This document shows, one piece after another, positions 1 through 6,934 of a DNA stretch of 8,634 bases (position 1 is the stretch's first letter; every line of letters begins with the position of its first letter). This DNA comes from an uncultured Chlorobiaceae bacterium. GTDB taxonomy: Bacteria > Bacteroidota > Chlorobiia > Chlorobiales > Chlorobiaceae. The stretch is from positions 1-8,634 of the forward strand of contig CAIVCU010000464.1 of the NCBI GenBank assembly GCA_903904495.1, read 5' to 3'. Both the position numbers and the translations under genes were made by a program. The notes below the pieces were generated by a model, which was not told the DNA's origin, made no database searches, and worked only from the letters and a program-made list of their open reading frames with translations.

Positions 1-66
1 ATACTTATGTTTACCTGGAATCTGATTATGACTGTCAGGAAAAAGCCAAGTCTGGCCGAAGCATAA
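1..66 (+). CDS. ccoN: cbb3-type cytochrome oxidase subunit I, C-terminal end only
   Basis: Only the last 21 codons and the TAA stop are in the window. The peptide has the pattern MFTWNLIMTVR followed by a short charged tail ending in LAEA. This resembles the end of the last transmembrane helix and the cytoplasmic tail of CcoN, the haem-copper subunit that reduces oxygen in cbb3 oxidases. The call rests mainly on position: ccoO, ccoQ and ccoP follow directly, in the canonical ccoNOQP order, with ccoO starting 30 bases after the stop. The catalytic histidines lie outside the window, so activity cannot be judged. Confidence 0.82.
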   Translation: MLMFTWNLIMTVRKKPSLAEA

Positions 67-96
67 CCGTCACCTTAACAAACAGGAGCTGCCACT

Positions 97-770
97 ATGG
101 GGATCACTTCAAAACCGGTTGTTTTTGCTGTCCTTGCAGCCGTTGTCATCCTGATCGGCAACACAGTAACCGTTTTTATTCCTCTCTTCATGCCTTCGAC
201 GCAACCGGTCAGCAACTATATATAAAACCTTACACTGCGGTAGAACAGGAGGGGCGCGATATCTACATGCGCGAAGGGTGCAACAACTGCCACACCCAGA
301 CCGTACGACCCCTGAGAACTGAGGTACTCCGGTATGGCGAGTACTCAAAACCGGAGGAGTTTGCTTACGACAGGCCCTTCCTCTGGGGCTCCCGCCGCAC
401 CGGGCCCGATTTGAACAGAGTCGGAGGGAAATATCCCGATTCCTGGCATTACAAACATCTCGAAAGCGCGCAAAGCATGTTTGAAAAATCCAACATGCCA
501 CCGTATGGCTGGCTTGCCAAAAACCGACTCGACACCGGGTACTCGTTTAAAAAAACATCAACGCTCGGCTACGGCTATACTGAAAGTGATGTCAATCAAC
601 AGATTGCCCAATACCGCTCAACCGTAACTGATGAAAACTATCCATCCAAAGAGAGCCGGAATAAGGTAACTCCGCCAGAACTGCAGAAGGAGCTTACCGA
701 GATGGATGCCCTGATTGCCTACCTTCAGAAACTTGGAAGGGATGTAAAAAAGGTGGAGGCCGCAAAATGA
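97..770 (+). CDS. ccoO: cbb3-type cytochrome oxidase subunit II (monohaem cytochrome c), frameshifted near the N-terminus
   Basis: CcoO is the membrane-anchored monohaem cytochrome c that passes electrons into CcoN. From ATG 97, with AGGAG at 84-88, the frame encodes MGITSKP and one hydrophobic anchor helix (about residues 8-33), then stops at TAA 223-225 after residue 42 (SNYI). The rest of the protein continues from base 225 in another frame: KPYTAVEQEGRDIY, then the haem site C61-x-x-C64-H65 and the distal Met in SNMPPY (M133), ending at TGA 768-770. Skipping two bases of the TATATATA tract at 217-224 gives a 223-aa protein that reads SNYI-KPYTA, the normal family sequence. Without this the longest ATG-initiated frame starts at 267 and lacks the anchor. 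The gene may be a recent pseudogene, a phase-variable gene, a recoded gene, or a sequence error. The family call is very sure; functional status is unknown. Confidence 0.9.
217..224 (+). repeat. (TA)4 dinucleotide tract at the ccoO frameshift
   Basis: TATATATA lies exactly where the reading frame of ccoO changes. Three TA units instead of four would restore a continuous frame reading ...NYI-KPYTA.... The in-frame stop TAA (223-225) is formed by the last unit plus the following A. Confidence 0.8.
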
Positions 771-910
771 GTTTTTCAGGGTTGGCTTATGTGCTGTTCA
801 CCGTGCTTCTCGCCATAATTTCCGGAGGTATAATAGCTTACTACTATAATCCAAAACGAAAGGAGAAGATTGAGAAGCCAAAACACAGAATGCTTAATGA
901 CGACAACTGA
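767..910 (+). CDS. ccoQ: CcoQ/FixQ-like small subunit of cbb3 oxidase
   Basis: This 47-aa protein starts with ATGA overlapping the ccoO stop, preceded by a GGTGGAGG-type ribosome site at 752-759. It has a short periplasmic start (MSFSGLA), one transmembrane helix (about residues 6-27, ending in a YYY group), a basic stretch NPKRKEKIEK and the acidic end RMLNDDN. Helix, then basic patch, then an acidic L-x-D-D tail is the usual FixQ/CcoQ layout. CcoQ stabilises the link between CcoP and the CcoNO core. The place between ccoO and ccoP supports the call. The tail PKHRMLNDD closely matches the tail of CcoS further down the operon (PKYRMLDDD), which is unusual and raises a CcoS-like origin as an alternative. 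Confidence 0.8.
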   Translation: MSFSGLAYVLFTVLLAIISGGIIAYYYNPKRKEKIEKPKHRMLNDDN

Positions 911-930
911 TATAATAGAATAGAGCATAA

Positions 931-935
931 AGGAG
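931..935 (+). promoter_or_regulatory. ribosome binding site deciding the ccoP start
   Basis: AGGAG abuts the ATG at 936 but lies six bases before the ATG at 942. The normal spacing favours 942 (MHETGEP) over 936 (MTMHETGEP). Confidence 0.6.
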
Positions 936-941
936 ATGACC

Positions 942-1403
942 ATGCATGAAACAGGAGAGCCCCGGGAGAATCATAACAAAATCCCCAAAGGATGGCTGCT
1001 GTTTTTTTTTGGAGGAATTATTTTTCTCCTGGGTTATATCGTCTTCTATACACCTGCCATTTCCGGCTGGTCATTTTACAAGAAGTTTGAAAACGAGATG
1101 GCATTGGCGGCAAAATCAGAAAAAACGGTTACTGTCAAACAGTATTCCGGAAATAGCGAAGCCATAAAAGTTGGGAAGGATATCTTTATAAGCACCTGTG
1201 CTCCATGCCACAAGACGGATGCAACAGGAGGAGTAGGCCCCAACCTTACTATGGCAGAACTCAAATACGGAGTAACCCATAAGGATATTTATGAATCCAT
1301 AGCCAATGGGCGACCCAACGGAATGCCCCCATTTCTGCAGCAGGTCGGCTCAGATAAAATCAGCAAGGTGATAGCTTTTCTGGAGTCCCTGAGAAAAAAA
1401 TAA
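942..1403 (+). CDS. ccoP: cbb3-type cytochrome oxidase subunit III, short one-haem form
   Basis: The 153-aa protein matches the CcoP N-terminal region (pattern N-K-I-P-K-G-W before one helix at about residues 17-38), followed by a linker and one cytochrome c domain with C86-A-P-C89-H90. The likely axial Met is M128 in NGMPPF. The C-terminal helix VIAFLESLRKK is typical of a class I cytochrome c fold. Textbook CcoP is about 300 aa with two CxxCH motifs. This one has a single motif and half the length, and the frame ends cleanly at TAA with ccoG following 26 bases later, so no second domain has been lost to a visible frameshift. It receives electrons from soluble or membrane donors and passes them to CcoO. 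The start at 942 is chosen by the spacing to AGGAG; 936 is the alternative. Confidence 0.9.
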   Translation: MHETGEPRENHNKIPKGWLLFFFGGIIFLLGYIVFYTPAISGWSFYKKFENEMALAAKSEKTVTVKQYSGNSEAIKVGKDIFISTCAPCHKTDATGGVGPNLTMAELKYGVTHKDIYESIANGRPNGMPPFLQQVGSDKISKVIAFLESLRKK

Positions 1404-1415
1404 TTTGCGCAAAGT

Positions 1416-1421
1416 AGGGAG
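1416..1421 (+). promoter_or_regulatory. ribosome binding site for the TTG start of ccoG
   Basis: AGGGAG lies eight bases before the TTG at 1430. An in-frame stop, TAG 1415-1417, closes the frame upstream, and there is no ATG or GTG in frame before the first conserved helix. This supports TTG initiation. Confidence 0.6.
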
Positions 1422-1429
1422 CTGTCATT

Positions 1430-2533
1430 TTGTGGAAACCATATAGAAGAGCTATTGAGACACTGCAGGCTTTGATCCTTACCTGCCTGCCGTTTCTTAC
1501 CATCAATGGCCAAAGTGCACTCCGGTTTGACATTCCAACACTCAAGCTCTATGTTTTCGGTTCGGTTATCTGGATAAGGGAGTTCTATCTCATTCTTGGA
1601 GTTGTGCTGTTTTTCCTTCTTTTCATTGCCTTCGTTACAGTCATTTTCGGAAGAGTCTGGTGCGGATGGCTCTGCCCCCAGACGGTACTGCTCGATTTAA
1701 GCCAAAGCATTACGAAACTGTTTGGGGAAAAAAAACTTAAACAGATTCAGATTTTTCTTCTGATCCCGCTCTCAGCTCTGGTGTCGATCACCATGATCTG
1801 GTATTTTGTACCACCTGCTGAAACGCTGAAAACTCTCTTTGTTTCAACAACCCTTACCTCATTTTTTATCGTTCTGTGGATGGCGGTCTACCTTGAACTG
1901 GCGTTTCTTGGACGGAGATTCTGCACCTCGATCTGCCCTTATGCCATGCTGCAGAATGCCCTTTTCGACAAGGATACGCTTGTTATTGAGTACGATGTTT
2001 CCCGTGATGCTACCTGCATGAAGTGTGATGAGTGCGTCAGGGTGTGCCCTGTCGGTATCGATATCAAGAACGGATTAAACTCTGCCTGCATTGCCTGCGC
2101 CGAATGTATTGACGCATGCCGGGTGCTCAGTGAAAAAAGAGGTATGCCGCCTTTCCCGAACTACAAGGGTCGGATAGTCCGTCCAAAAACATTCTGGCTT
2201 GGGGGCGCAACAGCTTTTGCGGGAATGATTCTTTGCATGCTGCTCTGGAACCGTCCGCCCGTTGACTTTGTCGTTATCCGTGAGAATGCCCTGCTTCCTT
2301 CGGGATTGAACCGATACTCGTACACTATTTATAACAACGGAGGAAGAAAAGTTGCCCTTGAACTCTCCTCACCCGATAATGTCACACTTATTGGAGAACA
2401 CTCACTCCGGTTACAGCCATTTTCTTCCAAGAACGGAAGTATATTGGTTAAATCGACAGGCAGGCTGGAGCGTCTGCATCTCAACATCTCCGGTGGAGGG
2501 ATTTCAATAAACAGGGAAACCGGTTTTCTATGA
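1430..2533 (+). CDS. ccoG: CcoG/FixG/RdxA-type membrane ferredoxin, cbb3 oxidase assembly
   Basis: A polyferredoxin membrane protein of 367 aa. It shows a first helix (about 10-23), a second helix (52-74), the family motif GRVWCGWLCPQT (C78, C82), helices at about 107-127 and 137-158, a second pair C165/C169 in GRRFCTSICPYA, and then two 4Fe-4S binding motifs: C196-x2-C199-x2-C202-x3-C206-P and C220-x2-C223-x2-C226-x3-C230. A last helix (256-273) is followed by an Ig-like periplasmic domain. In studied relatives CcoG reduces Cu(II) to Cu(I) for delivery to the CuB centre of CcoN. At 367 aa it is shorter than the roughly 470-aa proteobacterial forms: the N-terminal extension is missing and the C-terminal domain is compact. 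It starts with TTG and overlaps ccoH by four bases (ATGA). Confidence 0.93.
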   Translation: MWKPYRRAIETLQALILTCLPFLTINGQSALRFDIPTLKLYVFGSVIWIREFYLILGVVLFFLLFIAFVTVIFGRVWCGWLCPQTVLLDLSQSITKLFGEKKLKQIQIFLLIPLSALVSITMIWYFVPPAETLKTLFVSTTLTSFFIVLWMAVYLELAFLGRRFCTSICPYAMLQNALFDKDTLVIEYDVSRDATCMKCDECVRVCPVGIDIKNGLNSACIACAECIDACRVLSEKRGMPPFPNYKGRIVRPKTFWLGGATAFAGMILCMLLWNRPPVDFVVIRENALLPSGLNRYSYTIYNNGGRKVALELSSPDNVTLIGEHSLRLQPFSSKNGSILVKSTGRLERLHLNISGGGISINRETGFL

Positions 2534-2970
2534 AGCTCTTTTTCTACATTGTTTATCCGATGTTTTTCTTTGCCATGGGCTGCGGCATCTATATCGCCTT
2601 TAAGAACGCCGACGGTCTGGTGGACAGCAACTATTACGAAAACAGCAGAGACTATTTCCAGTCAAAAGCTCTTGAAGCGAAATTAGGAATTGCAGTGAGT
2701 CGACCTGATACGCTGAAACTGGGAGACAACGTCATTCGGGTCAATGCAACATCGCACGGCAAACCGTTTGAAGATGGTGCACTCTCGCTCTTCATCGGCA
2801 ACCTCTCCAGCACCCGTTACGATTCGACGATGTTCATGCAAAAACTTTCTCCGGGCATCTATCAGGCAAGCGCCTCCATTCCCTTCAAGGGTGTTTGGTT
2901 TGCAAGAGTTGACCTCAGGCAGCAACAAAAACTTATCACCAGTAAAAAATGGTTTTTCGACGTCAAATAA
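2530..2970 (+). CDS. ccoH: CcoH/FixH assembly protein
   Basis: A 146-aa protein with one N-terminal transmembrane helix (about residues 3-24) followed by the family signature N-A-D-G-L-V-D-S-N-Y-Y (26-36) and a periplasmic beta-rich domain (about 60-146) with the pattern LSPGIYQAS...PFKGVWFARVDL, as in FixH/YtkA-like folds. CcoH is a single-span factor needed for stable assembly of the cbb3 complex, probably interacting with CcoN/CcoP. The ATG overlaps the ccoG stop as ATGA, which suggests translational coupling. The length is near the FixH norm. No key feature is missing. Confidence 0.9.
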   Translation: MKLFFYIVYPMFFFAMGCGIYIAFKNADGLVDSNYYENSRDYFQSKALEAKLGIAVSRPDTLKLGDNVIRVNATSHGKPFEDGALSLFIGNLSSTRYDSTMFMQKLSPGIYQASASIPFKGVWFARVDLRQQQKLITSKKWFFDVK

Positions 2971-2975
2971 ATGGG

Positions 2976-3371
2976 ATGACTTTTCTTTTCTTCTCCGTTT
3001 TTATTCTTTTTTCAGGCAGTTGGGTCATGGCAAATGAGAGTAACATCCACCAGGGCCCCTGTACTATAAAAGCAGGCAATCACTCCGTTACGCTTAACAT
3101 TGAACCGAAACCGGTCAAAGCCATGAAAGAACTCTCTTTCAGCCTGACGGTAACACCTTGCGATAAACTGCCCGGTAAGCTGCTTCTCGATCTTTCAATG
3201 CCGGGCATGCAGATGGGAAAAAACCAGATCATGCTTGTCAAAAAAAGCGCTTGTCTCTACGAAGGTAAAGGAATTATTGTCCGGTGTATGAGCAGACGTA
3301 CACTCTGGCAGGTGACAATTCTCTCGGATGAACTGAAAAATCCGGCATTCAGCTTTAATGTCAAGGAGTGA
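2976..3371 (+). CDS. secreted FixH/YtkA-like protein with Met-rich motif, possible copper-handling protein
   Basis: A 131-aa protein lying between ccoH and ccoI. Starting at ATG 2976 gives a good signal peptide (hydrophobic residues 2-16, likely cleavage after W-V-M-A at 19); the frame also has an ATG at 2949 inside ccoH, which would spoil the signal with charged residues. The mature part is beta-rich, with LSMPGMQMGKNQIML (M75, M78, M80) followed by a YEGKGIIVRC-x4-TLW pattern, the layout of FixH/YtkA-like domains. Four cysteines (29, 62, 93, 104) could form disulfides. MPGMQM resembles methionine copper ligands, and the neighbours on both sides serve copper delivery to the oxidase, so a periplasmic copper role is plausible but inferred. 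The ribosome site is weak, so translation may be coupled to ccoH, whose stop lies five bases upstream. Confidence 0.72.
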   Translation: MTFLFFSVFILFSGSWVMANESNIHQGPCTIKAGNHSVTLNIEPKPVKAMKELSFSLTVTPCDKLPGKLLLDLSMPGMQMGKNQIMLVKKSACLYEGKGIIVRCMSRRTLWQVTILSDELKNPAFSFNVKE

Positions 3372-3377
3372 TACATC

Positions 3378-3382
3378 AGGAA
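3378..3382 (+). promoter_or_regulatory. ribosome binding site deciding the ccoI start
   Basis: AGGAA lies five bases before the ATG at 3388. The other in-frame ATG, at 3358, sits inside the preceding gene and has no purine-rich site in front of it. Confidence 0.45.
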
Positions 3383-3387
3383 CGGGG

Positions 3388-5784
3388 ATGATAAGCTGCG
3401 ACCATTGCCTTCAGGAAACCAGCAGAGCATCGTCCATTATCGTTGAGCTCAATGGAGAGAACAAGGTCTTCTGCTGCAAAGGATGCCTTGGTGTCTATGA
3501 ACTTATCCATAACAACTCGCTTGATGCATTTTACTACCAGCGGTGCGACTGGCAACCAGGCCCTCCGGCAACTGAGGTAAAACTCCAGGCATCTTCATTC
3601 AGTGACACCGTCACCATCAGCGGCAATGAGTACCACATTGAGCTGCTGCTCTCAGGCATCCGGTGTGCATCATGTGTCTGGCTCATCGAAAAGTTTCTCA
3701 TAAAGATTGATGGCGTGGTTTCAATACGTGTCAACTATGCCACACACAAGGCCGCCATCGTCTGGATTGGTGAAAAAGTAAGCCTCGACACCATACTGCA
3801 TGCCATCCGATCTATCGGTTATCTGCCCCACCCGTGCCATGGCAACGCAACTGCCGATCTTTTTGCCCAGGAGAAACAGGATCTGCTGCTTCGGTTCGGC
3901 ACCGCCGGATTTTTTTCCATGCAGCTTATGCTCTTTACTGCCGCGCTCTATGCCGGCTTTTTTGAGGGAATCGAGGAGCGGTACCGGCTTGCCTTTCAGC
4001 TTATTTCATGGGCACTGGCCACTCCAGTACTCTTCTACTCGGGTTTTCCCTTTCTTTCAAGCGCTGTCCGATCCCTGAGGCGGATGACGCTTAACATGGA
4101 TGTTCTGGTGGCACTTGGCTCCATGTCGGCATATTTTTACAGCATTGCCATGATTTTCTATGGTGGTGAAATATTTTTCGACACCGCATCGATGATCATC
4201 ACCTTCATTCTGCTTGGCAGATTTCTGGAGGCAGGCTCAAGGCTCAAAGCGGGTAACGCCATTGCCGAGCTGGCTGAGCTCCAGCCGCATGAGGCATTAC
4301 TCATCTCCAAAAACGGTGAAACCGCCATGGTGCCCATTGCCTCAGTGAAGATCGGAGATTTAATAGAGATCATACCCGGTGACAGAATCCCGCTTGATGG
4401 AACAGTGGTTGAGGGTGACGCTGAGGTGAACGAAGCGATGCTGACCGGAGAGTCAAACCCTGTACTGAAAGAATCGGGAAGCAACGTTTTTGCCGGAAGC
4501 TTTTCCATGAATGGACGGCTCCGAATCCGCGTTACCGGGAATGCGGGCAACACGCTGCTTGCGCAGATCATACGCACAGTCGAGGAGGCCCAGGCACGCA
4601 AGGCACCAATTCAGGGCATTGCCGATAAAACTGCCGGTTATTTTGTACCGGCAACCATTGTTCTCGCCCTTGCGACCTATCTCTACTGGAAGATCACCTC
4701 AGCAAGCACTGTTACCGCCTTGATGAACGCCGTTTCGGTACTCGTCATCGCCTGCCCCTGCGCTCTTGGTCTCGCTACCCCGCTGGCCATTCTTATCGGC
4801 ACAACAAGTGCAGGAAAGAGAGGAATTCTCGTAAAAGGGGGAGATATCTTTGAGAATGTGTCAAAAACCACTTCGGTGGTACTCGACAAAACCGGCACCA
4901 TCACTACCGGTAAGCCCTCCATTACCGACCTGCATGACTACGGTCTCACCCCGTCATTCATGCAACATCTCGCATCGCTCGAAGCCGCATCAGAGCACCC
5001 CACCGGCTGTACTATTGTGGCTGCATGGAAGGGAGAACTCCTTAAAACAGAGCAGTTCAGAACAATACCGGGAAGAGGAGTCTCCGGAGTGATTGAAGGA
5101 ACTCACTGGCGGTCAGGCTCTAAAGCCTTCATGGAAGAGAATGGTATTAAGATTGATAGTGAACAGAGTGCTTTCATCGCATCGCTCGAAACTGAAGGCA
5201 AAACAGTGGTGATGGTTGCCTGCGGCTTCAAGCTTGCCGGAGTGATCGGGATGATTGACGATCTGCGCCCGGACGCACTTCCCCTCATTGCTGGGCTGCG
5301 GAAAAAAGGGTTTGCAATGACAATACTGACTGGAGACAACCGTGGAGTGGCAACCTACATCGCCGCAAAATGCGGCATCACCGATGTGCAGGCCGGGCTT
5401 GGACCGCTTGAAAAATCAGCGGTGATCCGAGCCATGAAGGCAAAGGGCGAATGCGTCATGATGGTGGGCGACGGCATCAACGACGCCCCTGCACTGACCG
5501 AAGCTGACATCGGAGTCACCCTCGGCCACGCTTCCGGCATTGCCCTTGAAAGCGCCAGCGTTGCCATCCTGAACGATGATCTCCGGCTCATCAATACCCT
5601 GATCAAAAGCTCCTCACGATGTTTTTCCATCATCAGGCAAAACCTTGTCTGGGCCTTTTCGTATAATTTCATAGCACTTCCACTTGCCATGTCGGGAGTT
5701 CTGCACCCCATCATCTCCGCACTGCTGATGGTGGTCAGCTCGCTTGTTGTAGTAAGCAACTCTTTGCGACTGAAAAAAATCTGA
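3388..5784 (+). CDS. ccoI: CcoI/CopA2-type copper-translocating P1B ATPase
   Basis: A heavy-metal P-type ATPase of 798 aa (808 if ATG 3358 is used). In order, numbered from 3388: a cysteine-rich N-terminal metal-binding domain with C4-D-H-C7 and F-C29-C30-K-G-C33; a heavy-metal-associated domain with GIRC93-A-S-C96; transmembrane helices from about 170; the actuator loop TGES (353-356); the metal-site helix with C456-P-C458; the phosphorylation site D500-K-T-G-T; the S-E-H-P motif (H537, P538); the hinge GDGIND (694-699); and late-helix metal ligands Y759-N760 and M781-x-x-S-S. The cysteine-rich domain in front of the HMA domain marks the CcoI/FixI branch, which exports Cu(I) slowly to load cbb3 oxidase rather than for copper resistance. 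All catalytic residues are present. ccoS follows after ten bases. Confidence 0.95.
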   Translation: MISCDHCLQETSRASSIIVELNGENKVFCCKGCLGVYELIHNNSLDAFYYQRCDWQPGPPATEVKLQASSFSDTVTISGNEYHIELLLSGIRCASCVWLIEKFLIKIDGVVSIRVNYATHKAAIVWIGEKVSLDTILHAIRSIGYLPHPCHGNATADLFAQEKQDLLLRFGTAGFFSMQLMLFTAALYAGFFEGIEERYRLAFQLISWALATPVLFYSGFPFLSSAVRSLRRMTLNMDVLVALGSMSAYFYSIAMIFYGGEIFFDTASMIITFILLGRFLEAGSRLKAGNAIAELAELQPHEALLISKNGETAMVPIASVKIGDLIEIIPGDRIPLDGTVVEGDAEVNEAMLTGESNPVLKESGSNVFAGSFSMNGRLRIRVTGNAGNTLLAQIIRTVEEAQARKAPIQGIADKTAGYFVPATIVLALATYLYWKITSASTVTALMNAVSVLVIACPCALGLATPLAILIGTTSAGKRGILVKGGDIFENVSKTTSVVLDKTGTITTGKPSITDLHDYGLTPSFMQHLASLEAASEHPTGCTIVAAWKGELLKTEQFRTIPGRGVSGVIEGTHWRSGSKAFMEENGIKIDSEQSAFIASLETEGKTVVMVACGFKLAGVIGMIDDLRPDALPLIAGLRKKGFAMTILTGDNRGVATYIAAKCGITDVQAGLGPLEKSAVIRAMKAKGECVMMVGDGINDAPALTEADIGVTLGHASGIALESASVAILNDDLRLINTLIKSSSRCFSIIRQNLVWAFSYNFIALPLAMSGVLHPIISALLMVVSSLVVVSNSLRLKKI

Positions 5785-5794
5785 CAACGCAATT

Positions 5795-5977
5795 ATGATC
5801 TCCACCTTTTACCTGATCGGCATAGGTCTCTTTGTCGGATTCTCAGCATGGCTTCTCTTTATCTGGGCAGTCAAAAGCGGCCAGTTCGACGACCCCGAAG
5901 CACCCAAATACAGAATGCTTGACGATGACGACGAACCGGCAAAAACTGTAAAGCCGGCAAAGAAAAAAAGTCCATGA
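5795..5977 (+). CDS. ccoS: CcoS, cbb3 oxidase maturation protein
   Basis: A 60-aa protein with one helix (about residues 4-26, including FVGFSAWLLFIWAVKSGQFDD in pattern) followed by PEAPKYRMLDDDDE and a Lys/Pro-rich tail. The combination of a W-A-x-x-S-G-Q-F-D-D helix end and a Y-R-M-L-x-D-D segment is diagnostic of CcoS/FixS. CcoS is needed for insertion of redox cofactors into CcoN in studied bacteria. It sits directly after ccoI, its usual partner, and its stop overlaps the next ATG by four bases. The basic KPAKKKSP end goes beyond the core motif and has no known role. Confidence 0.95.
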   Translation: MISTFYLIGIGLFVGFSAWLLFIWAVKSGQFDDPEAPKYRMLDDDDEPAKTVKPAKKKSP

Positions 5978-6648
5978 GCAGCGCTCCCTTTCTCGCCATG
6001 CTCCTTGCCGGATTAGCCGGGGGGTTTGGCCACTGCATAAGCATGTGCGGTCCGATGCTTGCAGCAGTCACCGTGGGTGAAACCCGACAAGGATTACTTC
6101 ACCACCTACTTTACAACCTGGGACGAGTCACCACATACACCATCCTGGGAGGCATTGTAGGATTTTCAGGTTCATTTCTTGTCCTTACAGCCTCGATCGA
6201 GCTGTACCAGCGAGCTATCATGATCATTGCAGGGATATCCATCATCCTCATGGGACTCTCTACTGCAGAGTGGCTGCCAGTGCCTCAAAAAAATAGCTGC
6301 AACCCCGGCAGCTCACTTATGCAAAAAATCTTAGTTCTTTTCAAAGCTCCTCGATCCATAGGGTCTTACTACCCGATGGGCATCGTCCTCGGTTTTCTGC
6401 CTTGTGGCCTCACCTATACCGCACTGCTTTCCGCTGCAAGAAGTGGTATGGAGGCAAAAGATCCCTTTCCCGGAATGATGCAAGGCGCACTTATGATGAT
6501 GCTCTTCGGCATAGGAACAGTCCCGGCAATGCTTCTTGTGGGAAAGGTGGTGACCACTCTCAGCAACAGCATGCGGAAGCGCTTTTACCGGGTGGCAAGT
6601 ATTATTATGATTGTGACAGGAGTGTGGTTTGTGGTGAAGGGGTGGTGA
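5974..6648 (+). CDS. SafE/DsbD_2-type polytopic membrane protein at the end of the cco operon
   Basis: A 224-aa protein with about six hydrophobic segments (about 5-17, 47-70, 79-95, 133-155, 170-190, 207-222). Two half-repeats each carry a small-residue motif: GGFGHC21ISMC25GPM near the N-terminus and GFLPC144GLTYTA in the middle, as seen in the sulfite exporter TauE/SafE and UreH/DsbD_2-like families. Proteins of this type often end cbb3 operons. Their substrate is not settled; by analogy with DsbD/CcdA the Cys/His residues might serve redox or metal transport, and a role in copper or haem supply to the oxidase is an inference from position only. The ATG overlaps the ccoS stop (ATGA), which suggests coupled translation. 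No clear hairpin terminator follows the TGA. Confidence 0.82.
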   Translation: MSSAPFLAMLLAGLAGGFGHCISMCGPMLAAVTVGETRQGLLHHLLYNLGRVTTYTILGGIVGFSGSFLVLTASIELYQRAIMIIAGISIILMGLSTAEWLPVPQKNSCNPGSSLMQKILVLFKAPRSIGSYYPMGIVLGFLPCGLTYTALLSAARSGMEAKDPFPGMMQGALMMMLFGIGTVPAMLLVGKVVTTLSNSMRKRFYRVASIIMIVTGVWFVVKGW

Positions 6649-6705
6649 GGGAGTTTTAGACGATTTAAAATTTGCGTATTATATTCATAACCAGCAATAA
6701 ATCTT

Positions 6706-6709
6706 GGAG
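6706..6709 (+). promoter_or_regulatory. ribosome binding site deciding the antitoxin start
   Basis: GGAG lies six bases before the ATG at 6716. It overlaps the alternative TTG at 6704, so 6716 is the better start. The 67-base gap before the antitoxin (6649-6715) is AT-rich and probably holds its promoter, but I see no convincing -35/-10 pair. Confidence 0.6.
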
Positions 6710-6715
6710 AATACG

Positions 6716-6934
6716 ATGAAAACATTGACACTGAAAATTGATGATAGCGTTAGCGAAAAATTTACATGGCTTCTTGAGCACTTCTCATTGAGTGAGGTAA
6801 AAATACTCGAACAATCTGAGTATGTGAGCGATGATGATTATCTCAGAAGTATTAACGGCATCGTTCAAAGCCTTCATGAAGCCAAAAAAGAACCGACAGA
6901 AAATGGAGTACCACTTGATAGACTGGAGTGGTGA
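6716..6934 (+). CDS. antitoxin of a YoeB/RelE-type toxin-antitoxin pair
   Basis: A 72-aa acidic protein. Its N-terminal end, MKTLTLKIDDSVSEKF, looks like the strand and first helix of a small DNA-binding dimer of ribbon-helix-helix type. The middle (EYVSDDDYLRSINGIV) and the charged C-terminal segment (EPTENGVPLDRLEW) would wrap and block the toxin. The stop TGA shares its last base with the toxin ATG, the usual tight coupling for type II pairs. The antitoxin presumably neutralises the following endoribonuclease and represses the pair. I recognise the pairing more surely than the antitoxin family. GC content is clearly lower than in the cco genes, consistent with transfer. Confidence 0.72.
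   Translation: MKTLTLKIDDSVSEKFTWLLEHFSLSEVKILEQSEYVSDDDYLRSINGIVQSLHEAKKEPTENGVPLDRLEW

Noticed and set aside
109..501. 130-aa frame on the minus strand opposite ccoO
   Set aside because: It lies opposite a clearly recognised cytochrome c gene, is Cys/Arg-rich with no domain, and has no ribosome site. It is a shadow of the coding strand.
911..916. TATAAT between ccoQ and ccoP as an internal promoter
   Set aside because: The -10 match is perfect, but no -35-like sequence is found at 15-19 bases upstream, and the 31-base gap inside a tight operon argues against it.
6649..6715. Rho-independent terminator after the cco operon
   Set aside because: No stable GC-rich hairpin followed by a T-run is visible in this short gap.
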